DNA of 64,000 nt from Allochromatium vinosum DSM 180. GTDB taxonomy: Bacteria > Pseudomonadota > Gammaproteobacteria > Chromatiales > Chromatiaceae. The notes under the pieces were generated by a model, which was not told the origin of the DNA, ran no database searches, and saw only the letters and a list, made by a program, of their open reading frames with translations. The stretch's first letter is position 1. Each line of letters begins with the position of its first letter. The stretch is from contig NC_013851.1 in the NCBI RefSeq assembly GCF_000025485.1, positions 2,027,501 through 2,091,500 of the forward strand. The letters are read 5' to 3'. This document shows, piece by piece, positions 1-9,555 of the stretch. Position numbers and translations under genes: made by a program.

Positions 1-459
1 CCCGGCCAGGATGTCATCGAGCATGATGCCGAGTCCGCCTTCGACACGCTCGTCGATGACTCGGATGGGCCAAGGCTTCCAGATGTCGAACAGTCGAAAG
101 GCCAGGAAGCCGGCCAGAATCCAGGCCCAGCCATAAGATTCGGTCAACAATACCGAGGGCACGGCCAGCATAGTAATGAAGAAACCAACGAACTCGTCCC
201 AGACGATGGCCGAGGGATCTTTGGTTCCGAGTTCGCGGGCCGTTCGGTCGCAGGCCCAGATCCCGATGACGGTGAAGACGACAACGAGCCCCAGGTAATA
301 GGGCCAGACGAGCGGACTCATCAGCAGGTAGAACGGAATCGCGGCCAGTGTGCCGAAGGTGCCGGGCGCCTTGGGCGCGAGTCCGGAACCGAAACCGAAG
401 GCAAGCCAGTGGTGGAGTTTGCGACGGTCGAAGCCCGTGGAACGAGAGAGGCTGGACAT
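1..459 (-). CDS. pgpA: Phosphatidylglycerophosphatase A, 3' end cut by window edge
   Basis: The 153 visible residues match the PgpA family, which dephosphorylates phosphatidylglycerophosphate in the inner membrane to make phosphatidylglycerol. An N-terminal segment with LAFGFGSGLAPKAPGTFGT is the typical PgpA opening. Hydrophobic membrane segments follow, then the acidic motif WDEFVGF and later VIDERVEGGLGIMLDD near the cut end. The ATG at 457-459 lies 10 bases downstream of the thiL stop, so the gene is the last visible member of the riboflavin/nusB/thiL unit. The thiL-pgpA pairing is common in gammaproteobacteria. The C-terminus lies outside the window. Confidence 0.9.
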   Translation of the reverse strand, partial: MSSLSRSTGFDRRKLHHWLAFGFGSGLAPKAPGTFGTLAAIPFYLLMSPLVWPYYLGLVVVFTVIGIWACDRTARELGTKDPSAIVWDEFVGFFITMLAVPSVLLTESYGWAWILAGFLAFRLFDIWKPWPIRVIDERVEGGLGIMLDDILAG

Positions 460-469
460 GTGGCGGCTC

Positions 470-1441
470 CTAGTCAGCACGGTCGTCGGCGACCGGAAAA
501 TGATCATAACCCCGCGCCGGCTGTGTCAGACGACCACCATCCGGCCGACGCAAGTCCAGTCCGGCGCTCGCGCGAATCCAGCCGACTCGCGTCAGCGGCA
601 ATCCAAGCGCTTCGGCCAGCCGCTCGACGTTCGGAATATGCGCGGGCGGGACGCAGAAACAGAGTTCATAGTCATCGCCGGAGGCAAGCGGCAGCGACCA
701 GTCGTCCGTCGCGGCGACGACATCGGCGACCTGGTGCGCCAGGGGCAGGCGATCCAGTTCCAGTACGGCGCCAACGGCCGAGGCACGGAGGATATGCCCG
801 AGATCGCCCGCCAGACCGTCCGATAGATCGATCATCGCCGAGGCGACGCCGCGTAGCCGTTGGCCGAGTTCGACCCGTGGCTCGGGGCATTCGAGGCGAC
901 GCCGCAGTTCGGGCGCGACCGACTCGCCGGCCAGCATCCGGCGCAGTGCCAGACCGGCATCGCCGAGTGTGCCACTGACAAAGACGGCATCACCCGGACG
1001 CGCGCCCGAGCGTCGGATCGCCGCACCCGTCGGCACCAGACCATGCACCTGAACCGCCACGCTCAGCGGGCCGCGCGTGGTATCGCCGCCGACCAGACGC
1101 ATCCCGTGCGCGCTCGCCAATCGCTCGAAGCCGGTCGCAAAGGCGCGAATCCAATCCTCGTCGGCAGCGGGCAGGGTCAACGCCAGGGTCGCCCAGGCCG
1201 GTTCGGCGCCCATGGCCGCCAGATCGCTGAGTCCAACGGCCAGTGATTTGTGCCCGATGTGCTCGGGATCACAGTCGGGAAAGAAGTGCACGCCGGCCGA
1301 GAGCGTGTCGATGCTCACCGCCAGCGCCTGTCCGGCCGGGATCTCCAGCAGCGCGCAGTCGTCGCCGACGCCGAGCGCGACGTCCGGGCGCTCGGGGCCG
1401 AGCGCGGCGAAATAACGGCCGATCAGATCGAATTCGGACAC
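470..1441 (-). CDS. thiL: Thiamine-monophosphate kinase
   Basis: ThiL phosphorylates thiamine monophosphate to thiamine diphosphate in the cytosol. The protein is 323 residues, normal for the family, and begins SEFDLIGRYFA. The metal- and nucleotide-binding motif GVGDDCALL comes early, DLAAMGA and VGGDTTRG lie in the middle, and DLSDGLAGDLGHI and SGDDYELCF lie in the C-terminal half, all ThiL signatures. I chose the GTG at 1439-1441 because the family N-terminus starts exactly there. A longer reading to 1510 would run into nusB and adds residues unlike ThiL. The nusB stop is about 10 bases upstream, so the two are probably co-transcribed. Confidence 0.95.
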   Translation of the reverse strand: MSEFDLIGRYFAALGPERPDVALGVGDDCALLEIPAGQALAVSIDTLSAGVHFFPDCDPEHIGHKSLAVGLSDLAAMGAEPAWATLALTLPAADEDWIRAFATGFERLASAHGMRLVGGDTTRGPLSVAVQVHGLVPTGAAIRRSGARPGDAVFVSGTLGDAGLALRRMLAGESVAPELRRRLECPEPRVELGQRLRGVASAMIDLSDGLAGDLGHILRASAVGAVLELDRLPLAHQVADVVAATDDWSLPLASGDDYELCFCVPPAHIPNVERLAEALGLPLTRVGWIRASAGLDLRRPDGGRLTQPARGYDHFPVADDRAD

Positions 1442-1451
1442 GCCGGCCGGT

Positions 1452-1967
1452 TCAGAGCTTGCGGTCCATGTCGCCGGCCTTGCGCCGGGCGATCTTGTCG
1501 AGCACGCCATTGACGTACTTGTGCCCCTCGTGCGCGCCGAGCAGCTTGGTCAACTCGACGGCCTCGTTGATGGCGACCCGGTCCGGGATGTTGTCCGAGA
1601 ACAGGATCTCATAGGCGCCGAGCCGCAGGATCGCCAGCTCTACCGGATCGACCTGGCTGATCGGGCGATCGAGGAATCGATCGAGCTGCGCATCGATGGC
1701 ATCGATATGGGTCGGCACGCCGTTGAGCAGCTCGTCGAGCAGTTCGACGTTGAAGTTGAAACGGTCCTCGGCGGCCAGCTCGTCTTCGTCGCTCACGCCA
1801 TTGAGCGAAGCGGCGACGGCATCGAGCCATTTGGGATCGTCGAGCAGGTGGCGCTTGATCGCCATGGGATCATCGCCGGTCAGACGCCATTGATAGAGCG
1901 CGAGCGCGGCATAACGACGCGATTGACTGCGCGGGCTGATCGGACGCGGGTTTTCGGGCGTGGTCAT
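1452..1967 (-). CDS. nusB: Transcription antitermination factor NusB
   Basis: NusB binds boxA RNA together with NusE (ribosomal protein S10) during rRNA antitermination. The 171-residue protein opens with a short polar tail, then SRRYAALALYQW, the usual NusB first helix. The C-terminal block has LGAYEILF, IPDRVAINEAVELTKLLG and KYVNGVLDKIAR, which are family hallmarks. It is somewhat longer than the E. coli protein because of the N-terminal tail and a DEDELAAED insertion. It starts one base after the ribH stop and precedes thiL, the classic ribH-nusB-thiL order. Confidence 0.96.
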   Translation of the reverse strand: MTTPENPRPISPRSQSRRYAALALYQWRLTGDDPMAIKRHLLDDPKWLDAVAASLNGVSDEDELAAEDRFNFNVELLDELLNGVPTHIDAIDAQLDRFLDRPISQVDPVELAILRLGAYEILFSDNIPDRVAINEAVELTKLLGAHEGHKYVNGVLDKIARRKAGDMDRKL

Positions 1968-1968
1968 A

Positions 1969-2439
1969 TCAGTCGATCTGTCTCAGCAGATTCACCATCT
2001 CCAGGGCGGACATGGCCGCCTCGGCGCCCTTGTTGCCGGCCTTGGTTCCGGCACGCTCGATGGCCTGCTCGATGCTGTCGACGGTCAGCACCCCGAAGGC
2101 GACCGGCAGGCCATGCTTGAGGCTGACCTGAGCCATGCCCTTGACGCACTCGCCGGCCACATAGTCGAAATGCGGCGTGCCGCCGCGGATGACGGCACCG
2201 AGCGCGATGATGGCGTCATAGCCGCCCTTGGCCGCGATCCGCTCGATGGCCACCGGCATCTCGAAGGCGCCGGGCACGCGCACGATGGTCAGATCCGACT
2301 CGCTCGCGCCATGACGCAATAGCGCATCGATCGCGCCCTTCTCCAGACTCTCGACCACGAAGCTGTTCCAGCGGGACACCACCAGACAGAAGCGGGCCTT
2401 GTCGGCGCGCAGGGCGCCCTCGATCGTTGTGATACTCAT
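1969..2439 (-). CDS. ribH: 6,7-dimethyl-8-ribityllumazine synthase
   Basis: RibH condenses 5-amino-6-ribitylaminouracil with 3,4-dihydroxy-2-butanone 4-phosphate, the penultimate riboflavin step, usually as an icosahedral or pentameric assembly. The 156-residue protein has the substrate-site motifs [12 protein letters not shown] near the N-terminus, [12 protein letters not shown] in the middle and [16 protein letters not shown] after it, with [12 protein letters not shown] and GNKGAEAA near the C-terminus. It lies 30 bases downstream of ribB and 1 base upstream of nusB. This gene is called ribE in some naming schemes. Confidence 0.96.
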   Translation of the reverse strand: MSITTIEGALRADKARFCLVVSRWNSFVVESLEKGAIDALLRHGASESDLTIVRVPGAFEMPVAIERIAAKGGYDAIIALGAVIRGGTPHFDYVAGECVKGMAQVSLKHGLPVAFGVLTVDSIEQAIERAGTKAGNKGAEAAMSALEMVNLLRQID

Positions 2440-2469
2440 CGCCTGATTCCTGAAAATCGCTACAAACCT

Positions 2470-3600
2470 TTACGAAGCGGACCGGCCACCCGTGTATTCG
2501 ACCACTTCCAGATCGAAACCGGAAATGGCGTGCATCGCCTTGGGCGCGCTCATCACCCGCATCTTGCGTACCCCAAGATCGGCCAGGATCTGGGCGCCGA
2601 TGCCATAGGTGCGCAGCTCGCCGCGATCCTGGCGCACGGGCACCGGATCGTCGCTGCCGTGGAACTGAAAATCCTTGAGACGGCTCAGCAGGTCGGCTGA
2701 ATGGTCGCGGTTGCGCAGCACCACGATCACGCCCTCCCCTGCTTCGGCCACCTGACGCATGACGTCGCGCAACGGCCAACCGCAGGCGTTGTGCGTGGTG
2801 TCGAACAGATCGCACAGCGTATTCTGCAAGTGCACGCGCACCAGGGTCGGACGCTCGGGACTGATCTCGCCGAGCGTCAGGGCCAGATGGATCTCGCCGT
2901 CGATGGTGTCGCGATAGGCGATCAGATCGAAGGTGCCGTGCGCCGTCGGCAGTTCGCACTCACACTCGCGGATCACGGCTGTCTCGTTGCGCATCCGGTA
3001 GTGGATGAGATCGGCGATGGTGCCGATCTTGATGCCGTGCGTCTGGGCGAAGACCTCCAGATCGGGCCGGCGCGCCATGGTGCCGTCCTCGTTGAGGATC
3101 TCGACGATCGCCGCCGCCGGCGTCAGTCCGGCCAGCCGCACCAGATCACAGCCGGCCTCGGTGTGTCCGGCGCGTACCAGCACGCCGCCCGGCTGGGCCA
3201 TGAGCGGAAAGATGTGGCCCGGCTGCACCAGGTCACGAGGACCGGCGTCGGGTGCAACGGCCGCACGGATGGTGGTGGCGCGGTCGGCCGCCGAGATGCC
3301 GGTGGTCACGCCACGCGCGGCCTCGATGGAGACGGTGAAAGCGGTCGAATGGACGGCCTGATTGTCGCTGACCATGAGCGGCAGGCGCAATTGCTCGCAG
3401 CGCTCCTTGGTCAGGGTCAGACAGATGAGGCCGCGCCCGTACTTCGCCATGAAGTTCACGGCCTCGGGCGTGACGTAATCGGCCGCCATGAGCAGGTCGC
3501 CCTCGTTCTCGCGGTCTTCGTCATCCATGATGATGACCATCTTGCCCGCACGCAGGTCGTCGATGATCTCCTCGGTCGTGTTCAGGCCTGTACTGCTCAT
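2470..3600 (-). CDS. ribB: 3,4-dihydroxy-2-butanone 4-phosphate synthase with degenerate GTP cyclohydrolase II domain
   Basis: The first 200 or so residues are a complete RibB domain, which converts ribulose 5-phosphate to dihydroxybutanone phosphate plus formate. It carries the acidic metal motif [16 protein letters not shown] and [11 protein letters not shown]. The remaining 170 residues align in order with GTP cyclohydrolase II (RibA). However, the zinc-binding cysteine cluster of real RibA is replaced by a stretch reading [16 protein letters not shown], so this half is unlikely to hydrolyse GTP. Such RibB hybrids with a dead RibA half are known in gammaproteobacteria, so a separate active RibA should exist elsewhere. 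The ATG at 3598-3600 (MSSTGLNT) gives the family N-terminus; 21 more in-frame codons upstream look non-family. Confidence 0.92.
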   Translation of the reverse strand: MSSTGLNTTEEIIDDLRAGKMVIIMDDEDRENEGDLLMAADYVTPEAVNFMAKYGRGLICLTLTKERCEQLRLPLMVSDNQAVHSTAFTVSIEAARGVTTGISAADRATTIRAAVAPDAGPRDLVQPGHIFPLMAQPGGVLVRAGHTEAGCDLVRLAGLTPAAAIVEILNEDGTMARRPDLEVFAQTHGIKIGTIADLIHYRMRNETAVIRECECELPTAHGTFDLIAYRDTIDGEIHLALTLGEISPERPTLVRVHLQNTLCDLFDTTHNACGWPLRDVMRQVAEAGEGVIVVLRNRDHSADLLSRLKDFQFHGSDDPVPVRQDRGELRTYGIGAQILADLGVRKMRVMSAPKAMHAISGFDLEVVEYTGGRSAS

Positions 3601-3646
3601 AAGTCTTGGTTCATCGGTTGTTCGGTGTAGGCGAATCAGTGACCCG

Positions 3647-4306
3647 TCACTTGACGAATCCATGCTCGGCCAGGAATTGGAGCGTCAGACCGGAGGACTG
3701 GGGATTGGCCGCCTGCTCGCCGAGCAACAGACGCTCCAGATAACGGGCGATCAGGTCGACCTCCAAATTGACCCGGCTGCCGGGACGATAGTCGCCGATG
3801 ATCGTCTCCTGGATGGTATGGGGCACGATGTTGAGCTCGAACACCGCGCCCTCGACCCGGTTGACGGTCAGACTGGTGCCGTCGACGCAGATCGACCCCT
3901 TGTGGGCGATGTAGCGTGCCAGCTCATCCGGTGCCTGGATTCGGAGCCGCCAGGAGCGCGCGTCCTCGTGACGTTCCAAGAGTGTGCCGACCCCATCGAC
4001 GTGCCCGCTGACCAGATGTCCGCCGAGCGGCGTCGACAGGGTGAGTGCCTTTTCGAGATTGACCCGCGAGCCGGGCTTGAGCGCACCGAGCGTGGTCAGG
4101 GTCAGGGTCTCGCGCGAGACGTCGGCGGCAAAGCCGCACTCGGTCAGCGCCACGGCGGTCAGACAAACGCCATTGACCGCAATGCTGTCGCCCAGGACGA
4201 CGCCGTCGAGCGACAATTTGCCGGTGTCGATGCTGAGTCGAACGTCACCGCCGCGCGGCTCCAGACGTTGAATCAGACCGACCGATTGGATGATGCCAGT
4301 AAACAT
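3647..4306 (-). CDS. ribE: Riboflavin synthase, alpha chain
   Basis: This enzyme dismutates two lumazine molecules into riboflavin and the ribitylaminouracil precursor. The protein is 219 residues, the usual length for the two-barrel trimeric enzyme. It starts with the signature MFTGIIQSVG. The two homologous halves each carry the substrate-binding pattern: DSIAVNGVCLTAV with GGHLVSGHVDG in the first, and KGSICVDGTSLTVN with VDLIARYLERL in the second. It lies between the lone receiver gene and ribB, 46 bases from the latter. This gene is called ribC in some organisms. Confidence 0.96.
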   Translation of the reverse strand: MFTGIIQSVGLIQRLEPRGGDVRLSIDTGKLSLDGVVLGDSIAVNGVCLTAVALTECGFAADVSRETLTLTTLGALKPGSRVNLEKALTLSTPLGGHLVSGHVDGVGTLLERHEDARSWRLRIQAPDELARYIAHKGSICVDGTSLTVNRVEGAVFELNIVPHTIQETIIGDYRPGSRVNLEVDLIARYLERLLLGEQAANPQSSGLTLQFLAEHGFVK

Positions 4307-4342
4307 GAAGACTCTCAGTGCTCGAACATGCCGTGCCCGGCG

Positions 4343-4813
4343 TTAGGATTCGGGTGCAGCGCCCGGGGTCGACTCGCCCAGCCTAAGGCATTTGTGAATA
4401 TGCAGCTTGAGCGTCGGCGGCAGAAAGGGTTTGACGACATAGCTCGTGACTCCGGCCTGGATGGCGTCGCTGACCTGCTGTGCACTCTGCTCAGCTGTGA
4501 CCATGAGCACCGGCAGATCCCGGAGCTTCGGATCGGCACGCACAGTCACCAGGACATCCAATCCGGTCATGCTGGGCATGTTCCAGTCGCAGATCAGCAG
4601 ATCGACAGGGAAACGAGCCAGATAATCGAGTGCGTTCCGGCCACTGTTCGCCTCGGCGATCTGCTCGATGCCCATCGAGCGCACCACGGCAGCAATGAGC
4701 TTACGCATGGCAAGCATATCATCGACGATCAGCACACGAGTCGCGGCACGCTGGCGAAACTGACGCTGAAGCGGATTGGTCGCTTGCTCGGGAGACTTGG
4801 GCGGCTTGGCCAC
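4343..4813 (-). CDS. Stand-alone CheY-like response regulator receiver
   Basis: The 156-residue protein is a single receiver domain with a 25-residue basic leader and no output domain. The phosphorylation pocket is intact. Acidic residues D31 and D32 lie in VLIVDDM, the phospho-acceptor D76 in LICDWNMPSMTGLDVL, the switch threonine T106 in LMVTAEQ and the lysine K128 in SYVVKPF. Proteins like this signal by binding partners, for example in chemotaxis or to a separate kinase. It sits between ribD (21 bases upstream) and ribE (36 bases downstream) on the same strand, an odd place inside the riboflavin block. No histidine kinase is adjacent, so the partner is unknown. Confidence 0.88.
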   Translation of the reverse strand: MAKPPKSPEQATNPLQRQFRQRAATRVLIVDDMLAMRKLIAAVVRSMGIEQIAEANSGRNALDYLARFPVDLLICDWNMPSMTGLDVLVTVRADPKLRDLPVLMVTAEQSAQQVSDAIQAGVTSYVVKPFLPPTLKLHIHKCLRLGESTPGAAPES

Positions 4814-4834
4814 GATAAAAAAACGGGTTCGAGG

Positions 4835-5980
4835 CTATAGATCGGGACGGGCACGAATCCGCAGATCCCGGCCGATAGAGCGCACCTCCAGGATCTCCAG
4901 CCCGACACGGTCGAGCATGGTGTCGATACCGGGCAGATCGAACAAGCCCTTGGCCGCCTGCCCCATGAGACAGGGCGCCTGATAGAGCAGAATCTCGTCG
5001 ACCAGCCCCGCGCGTACCGCCGCTCCCGACAGGGTCGATCCGGCCTCCAGCAGAACTTCGTTGACCTCGCGCCGTGCCAGCTCGGCCATCAGGGCCGCCA
5101 GATCCACGCGACCGGCCTGCTCGGGCAACCGGATCAACTCGGCGCCGGCGGCTTCGAGTGCGGCGGCGGCCGTATCACGCGGACCGATGCCGACGATCAG
5201 CGTGCGCCCCGGCAGGCCGAGCAAACGCGCCGTCGGCGGCGTGCGCCAATGGCTGTCGACCACGACGCGGCAAGGTTGACGCACCGGGTCGTCTGCCGCC
5301 ATGCCGGACAGCTCAGCGGCCGTCAGACGCACGTTCAGGCTCGGATCGTCTCCCAGCACCGTCCCCAGCCCCGTGACGATGGCCGAACTGCCGGCGCGCC
5401 AGCGCTGCACATCGCGCCGCGCCGCCTCGGAGGTGATCCATTTGCTCTCGCCGGTAGCCAGCGCCGTGCGCCCATCCAGGCTCGCGGCCAGCTTGCAGCG
5501 GACATAGGGCCGTCCCTGCTCATAGCGCTTGACGAAGCCGGGATTGAGCGCACGCGCCTCGGACTCCAGGCAACCGACATCGACCGAGATTCCGGCCTGA
5601 CGCAGTCGCTCGACGCCTCGACCGGCCACACGCGGATTGGGATCGACCATGGCACAGACGACACGCGCCACACCAGCGGCGATCAACGCCTCGGCACAGG
5701 GGGGCGTGCGTCCGTGATGCGAGCAGGGTTCCAGGGTCACATAGACCGTGGCGTCACGCGCGCGTTCACCCGCCTGCGCCAGCGCCAGCGGTTCGGCGTG
5801 CGGCTCACCGGCACGACGATGCCAACCCTCGCCGACCACCTGCCCATCGCGCACCAGCACGCAACCGACGCGCGGATTGGGGTCTGTGGTGTAGCGTCCG
5901 CGTTCAGCCAAGCCTATGGCGCGGGCCATGTGAAGCCGATCGTCTCCGTCACCGGCCGTGGCTGGACGCGACAGCGCCAT
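4835..5980 (-). CDS. ribD: Bifunctional diaminohydroxyphosphoribosylaminopyrimidine deaminase / 5-amino-6-(5-phosphoribosylamino)uracil reductase
   Basis: RibD catalyses the second and third steps of riboflavin synthesis. The N-terminal deaminase domain (about residues 15-155) has NPRVGCVLV, the zinc ligand histidine in GEPHAEPLAL and the cysteine pair in LEPCSHHGRTPPC. The C-terminal reductase domain begins near RPYVRCKLAASLDGR and includes GLGTVLGDDPSLNVR and VLLEAGSTLSGA. The length of 381 residues is normal. Its ATG overlaps the nrdR stop in an ATGA arrangement at 5978-5982, implying translational coupling; nrdR-ribD linkage is widespread. Confidence 0.96.
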   Translation of the reverse strand: MALSRPATAGDGDDRLHMARAIGLAERGRYTTDPNPRVGCVLVRDGQVVGEGWHRRAGEPHAEPLALAQAGERARDATVYVTLEPCSHHGRTPPCAEALIAAGVARVVCAMVDPNPRVAGRGVERLRQAGISVDVGCLESEARALNPGFVKRYEQGRPYVRCKLAASLDGRTALATGESKWITSEAARRDVQRWRAGSSAIVTGLGTVLGDDPSLNVRLTAAELSGMAADDPVRQPCRVVVDSHWRTPPTARLLGLPGRTLIVGIGPRDTAAAALEAAGAELIRLPEQAGRVDLAALMAELARREVNEVLLEAGSTLSGAAVRAGLVDEILLYQAPCLMGQAAKGLFDLPGIDTMLDRVGLEILEVRSIGRDLRIRARPDL

Positions 5981-6492
5981 CAGTCGCCGGACTCCAGGTC
6001 GTTGAGCAGATCGAGCTGCTGACGACTGGCCTCGGGTGAGGGCTGACGCTCCAGGCGCTCGATCTCCTCACGGAAGGCCGCCACGTCCTCGAAATGCCGA
6101 TAGACCGAGGCGAAGCGTACATAGGCGACCGGATCGAGCTGGCGCAGCTCGTCCATGACCAGTTCGCCGATGCGCAGCGCGGGCACCTCGCTCTCGCCGC
6201 TCGACATCAACGAGCGCTGGATACGCGCAACAGCCAGATCCATCTGTTCGGTACTGACCGGGCGTTTTTCGAGTGCGCGCATCATGCCGGCGCGCAACTT
6301 TTGACCGTCGAAGGGCACCCGACTGCCATCGCGCTTGACGATGCGCGGCAGGTTCAGCTCGACGGTCTCATAGGTCGTGAAACGCTCGCCACACAGCTCG
6401 CACTTGCGCCGCCGACGCACCTGATCGCCCTCGCCCGCCAGACGCGAGTCGACGACCTTGGTGTCCTGTGCTCCGCAGAAGGGACAGCGCAT
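5980..6492 (-). CDS. nrdR: Transcriptional repressor NrdR
   Basis: NrdR represses ribonucleotide reductase genes in response to ATP/dATP occupancy. The N-terminal zinc ribbon has cysteines at 3, 6, 31 and 34 (MRCPFCGA ... KCELCGERF). An ATP-cone domain follows from about residue 49 ([20 protein letters not shown]). The 170-residue length is slightly above the typical 150 because of a C-terminal tail. It is the gene after glyA on the same strand, with a 115-base gap holding a small hairpin and a tandem repeat. No ribonucleotide reductase gene is in the window, so its targets are elsewhere. Confidence 0.96.
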   Translation of the reverse strand: MRCPFCGAQDTKVVDSRLAGEGDQVRRRRKCELCGERFTTYETVELNLPRIVKRDGSRVPFDGQKLRAGMMRALEKRPVSTEQMDLAVARIQRSLMSSGESEVPALRIGELVMDELRQLDPVAYVRFASVYRHFEDVAAFREEIERLERQPSPEASRQQLDLLNDLESGD

Positions 6493-6497
6493 GACTC

Positions 6498-6532
6498 AGC
6501 GTCCAGCCGCCAGCGTCCAGCCGCCGGCTGGA
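6498..6532. repeat. Short tandem repeat plus 7-bp hairpin in the glyA-nrdR gap
   Basis: A 13 to 14 base unit (CAGCGTCCAGCCGCC) occurs twice in tandem. The second copy runs into a hairpin whose arms, TCCAGCC at 6516-6522 and GGCTGGA at 6526-6532, are perfectly complementary with a 3-base loop. It lies downstream of glyA, but no U-run follows on the minus strand. It could attenuate or protect the glyA transcript rather than act as a standard terminator. Confidence 0.4.
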
Positions 6533-6607
6533 ACGACAGCATACGAAGGCGGTGTCAACGAACCTGATGTCATACATGCATCCAGCGAAATCGCGGTAGC
6601 CGTGGGA

Positions 6608-7864
<1,257 letters not shown>

Positions 7865-7928
7865 GGTCTGTCGCCTCGGGCGCCGAAAAGCAGTGTAGTG
7901 TATCGAGTTTTGACGATGGCGTCGCGAT

Positions 7929-7957
7929 TTGCTTGCAAACCAGCGACCGGTTACTTT
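7929..7957 (+). promoter_or_regulatory. Possible sigma-70 promoter for the lipoprotein gene
   Basis: TTGCTT at 7929-7934 and TACTTT at 7952-7957 are 17 bases apart in the glyA/lipoprotein divergent gap. The boxes are only moderate matches, and the start point they predict would leave a very short leader before the strong AAGGAG site at about 7966. Confidence 0.3.
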
Positions 7958-7978
7958 CAAACGTCTAAGGAGCCTTGC

Positions 7979-8470
7979 ATGGCAAGCACGATCGGATTTG
8001 CACGTACCCTGGCCGCGTCCGCGATGGGACTGACCATCCTGGCCGGCTGCTCGGGCATGCAACCCACACCCATGATGCCGACCTACCCGGCCCAGGTCGG
8101 CGGCCGAGGTGGCGTTTCGGTGGAGGCCGACAGTCTCTGTCGCCAACAGGCCTATCAAGCCGCCGAAAAGGCCAAGCAGGACAATGTCAACAAAGAAGTC
8201 GCCTTCACGGCCATCGGTACCATTGCGGGCGCCGTGATCGGCAATCAGATCCAGGTCCCGAGCCATCGCGGTCCAGGACCAAGAGGACCGGGCGGACCTG
8301 GTGGCCCCGGTGGTCCAGGTCGCCCCAGAACCCATGACATGGCCGGCGCCGGTGCGCTGACCGGTGCGGCCACGGGCGCGGCGCTCAGTCAGGGCACACT
8401 GCAAAACACTCAGCAAGTCTATGACATCTATTACAACAACTGCGTCGAGCGTTACCGCGCCTATCGCTAG
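7979..8470 (+). CDS. Glycine-zipper outer-membrane lipoprotein
   Basis: The 163-residue protein begins with a lipoprotein signal peptide ending in the lipobox LAGC, giving a lipidated cysteine at position 24. The mature part has two glycine/alanine-rich hydrophobic stretches ([11 protein letters not shown] and [13 protein letters not shown]) of the glycine-zipper 2TM type. They are separated by a Gly-Pro-Arg-rich linker around residues 98-120. The C-terminus is tyrosine-rich ([16 protein letters not shown]), as in YMGG/Gly-zipper lipoproteins. A strong AAGGAG site at about 7966 supports the ATG at 7979. The reading frame is open further upstream, but there it is antisense to glyA. The precise role is unknown; envelope integrity is an inference. 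Confidence 0.85.
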   Translation: MASTIGFARTLAASAMGLTILAGCSGMQPTPMMPTYPAQVGGRGGVSVEADSLCRQQAYQAAEKAKQDNVNKEVAFTAIGTIAGAVIGNQIQVPSHRGPGPRGPGGPGGPGGPGRPRTHDMAGAGALTGAATGAALSQGTLQNTQQVYDIYYNNCVERYRAYR

Positions 8471-8483
8471 CACGCACTCGCCG

Positions 8484-8546
8484 CCGGCCTAACGCGCACG
8501 GCCGGACTGCGCATGGCGCCAGCCCGTCCATCCGGGGCGCCATGCG
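8484..8546 (+). terminator. Strong hairpins downstream of the lipoprotein gene
   Basis: Two inverted repeats follow the lipoprotein stop. The first is CCGGCC at 8484-8489 with GGCCGG at 8500-8505. The second is a perfect 11-bp stem, CGCATGGCGCC at 8510-8520 with GGCGCCATGCG at 8536-8546, and a 15-base loop. Only a weak T-containing stretch (CTTTG) follows, so this is a likely but not textbook terminator ahead of the hydrolase gene. Confidence 0.5.
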
Positions 8547-8617
8547 TATCTGGCTTTGTCTCCGACAACGTGGCGATCATAAGTCGCCGAACCAACACCA
8601 GGAGACGATCCTCCGCC

Positions 8618-9511
8618 ATGGATACCATCGAGTCCTATCAAACCCAACTCGCCGAAGCCGACAGCCAGTTCATCGAGGTCGGCGGCTTCAGGCTTCACTA
8701 CAAGCGTCTGGGATCTGGGGAGAACCTGATCCTGCTGCTGCACGGCAGCTTTCTGAGCCTCAAATCCTGGTCCGGCGTCATGGCGCCACTGGCCGCGCAC
8801 GCCACCGTCGTGGCGTTCGATCGCCCTGTATGCGGACTGACGTCGCGTCCATTGCCCAAACGCGGTGACTCGGGTCCGTCCCCCTACAGCGCCGTGGCGC
8901 AGAGTGAACTGGTCGCCGATCTGATCGCGGCGCTGGGCTTCGAACGCGCCATCCTGGTTGGCAGCTCGACCGGCGGTACCATCGCACTGCTGACCGCGCT
9001 GAACCACCCCGAGCGCGTCCGGGGCCTGATCCTCGTCGATGCCATGGTCTACAGCGGCTATGCCACCAGCGAAGTTCCGGCGCCAGTGCTGGCGATGATG
9101 CGCGGGACCAAGCCACTCTTCACCCGGCTCATGGGGTTCCTGATCGATCGGCTCTACGAGAAGGCGATCCGTAAGTTCTGGTATCGTCAGGAGCGTTTGA
9201 GCGACGCGACCCTCGCCGAGTTCAAGCGCGACTTCATGCGCGGTCCCTGGGACAAGGCCTTTCTCGAACTCTTTCTCGCTACCCGACGGCTGAATCTGGA
9301 CGCCCGGCTCGGCGGATTGGACATCCCGACCCTGGTCGTGACCGGCGAGCACGATCGCGCCGTCAAGCCGGATGAGAGTGAACGTTTGGCCCAGGCCATC
9401 GCGGGCGCCGAACTGCGGGTCATCGCCGATGCCGGCCATCTGCCCCAGGAGGAACGCCCCGAAGCCTTCCGGGCGGCCATCGAGGATTTCCTGGCGCGCC
9501 TCATTCATTGA
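8618..9511 (+). CDS. Alpha/beta hydrolase
   Basis: The 297-residue soluble protein has a complete alpha/beta hydrolase catalytic set. The oxyanion segment is LLLHGSF, the nucleophile elbow is VGSSTGG (GxSxG), the acid is the aspartate in TGEHDRAV and the base is the histidine in DAGHLPQEE close to the C-terminus. A helical cap insertion lies between about residues 150 and 220. I chose the ATG at 8618 because an AGGAGA site sits about 13 bases upstream; the open frame continues back to 8513 without a family-like sequence. Substrate unknown. oxyR starts 44 bases downstream on the same strand, which hints at a link to oxidative stress but proves nothing. Confidence 0.85.
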   Translation: MDTIESYQTQLAEADSQFIEVGGFRLHYKRLGSGENLILLLHGSFLSLKSWSGVMAPLAAHATVVAFDRPVCGLTSRPLPKRGDSGPSPYSAVAQSELVADLIAALGFERAILVGSSTGGTIALLTALNHPERVRGLILVDAMVYSGYATSEVPAPVLAMMRGTKPLFTRLMGFLIDRLYEKAIRKFWYRQERLSDATLAEFKRDFMRGPWDKAFLELFLATRRLNLDARLGGLDIPTLVVTGEHDRAVKPDESERLAQAIAGAELRVIADAGHLPQEERPEAFRAAIEDFLARLIH

Positions 9512-9555
9512 TCGCTGAGGCGCGCGTGCGCCTCGATTTCCGCTATCATGCGCAC

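Noticed and set aside
3601-3646. An FMN riboswitch ahead of ribB.
   Set aside because: Only 46 bases separate it from ribE, with no conserved RFN-element sequence.
3488-4840. A 450-codon frame opposite ribB, ribE and the receiver gene.
   Set aside because: No domain-like sequence; it runs antisense to three recognisable genes.
7865-8473. A 200-codon upstream extension of glyA.
   Set aside because: It lies antisense to the lipoprotein gene, is unlike serine hydroxymethyltransferase, and the family start with a ribosome-binding site is at 7864.
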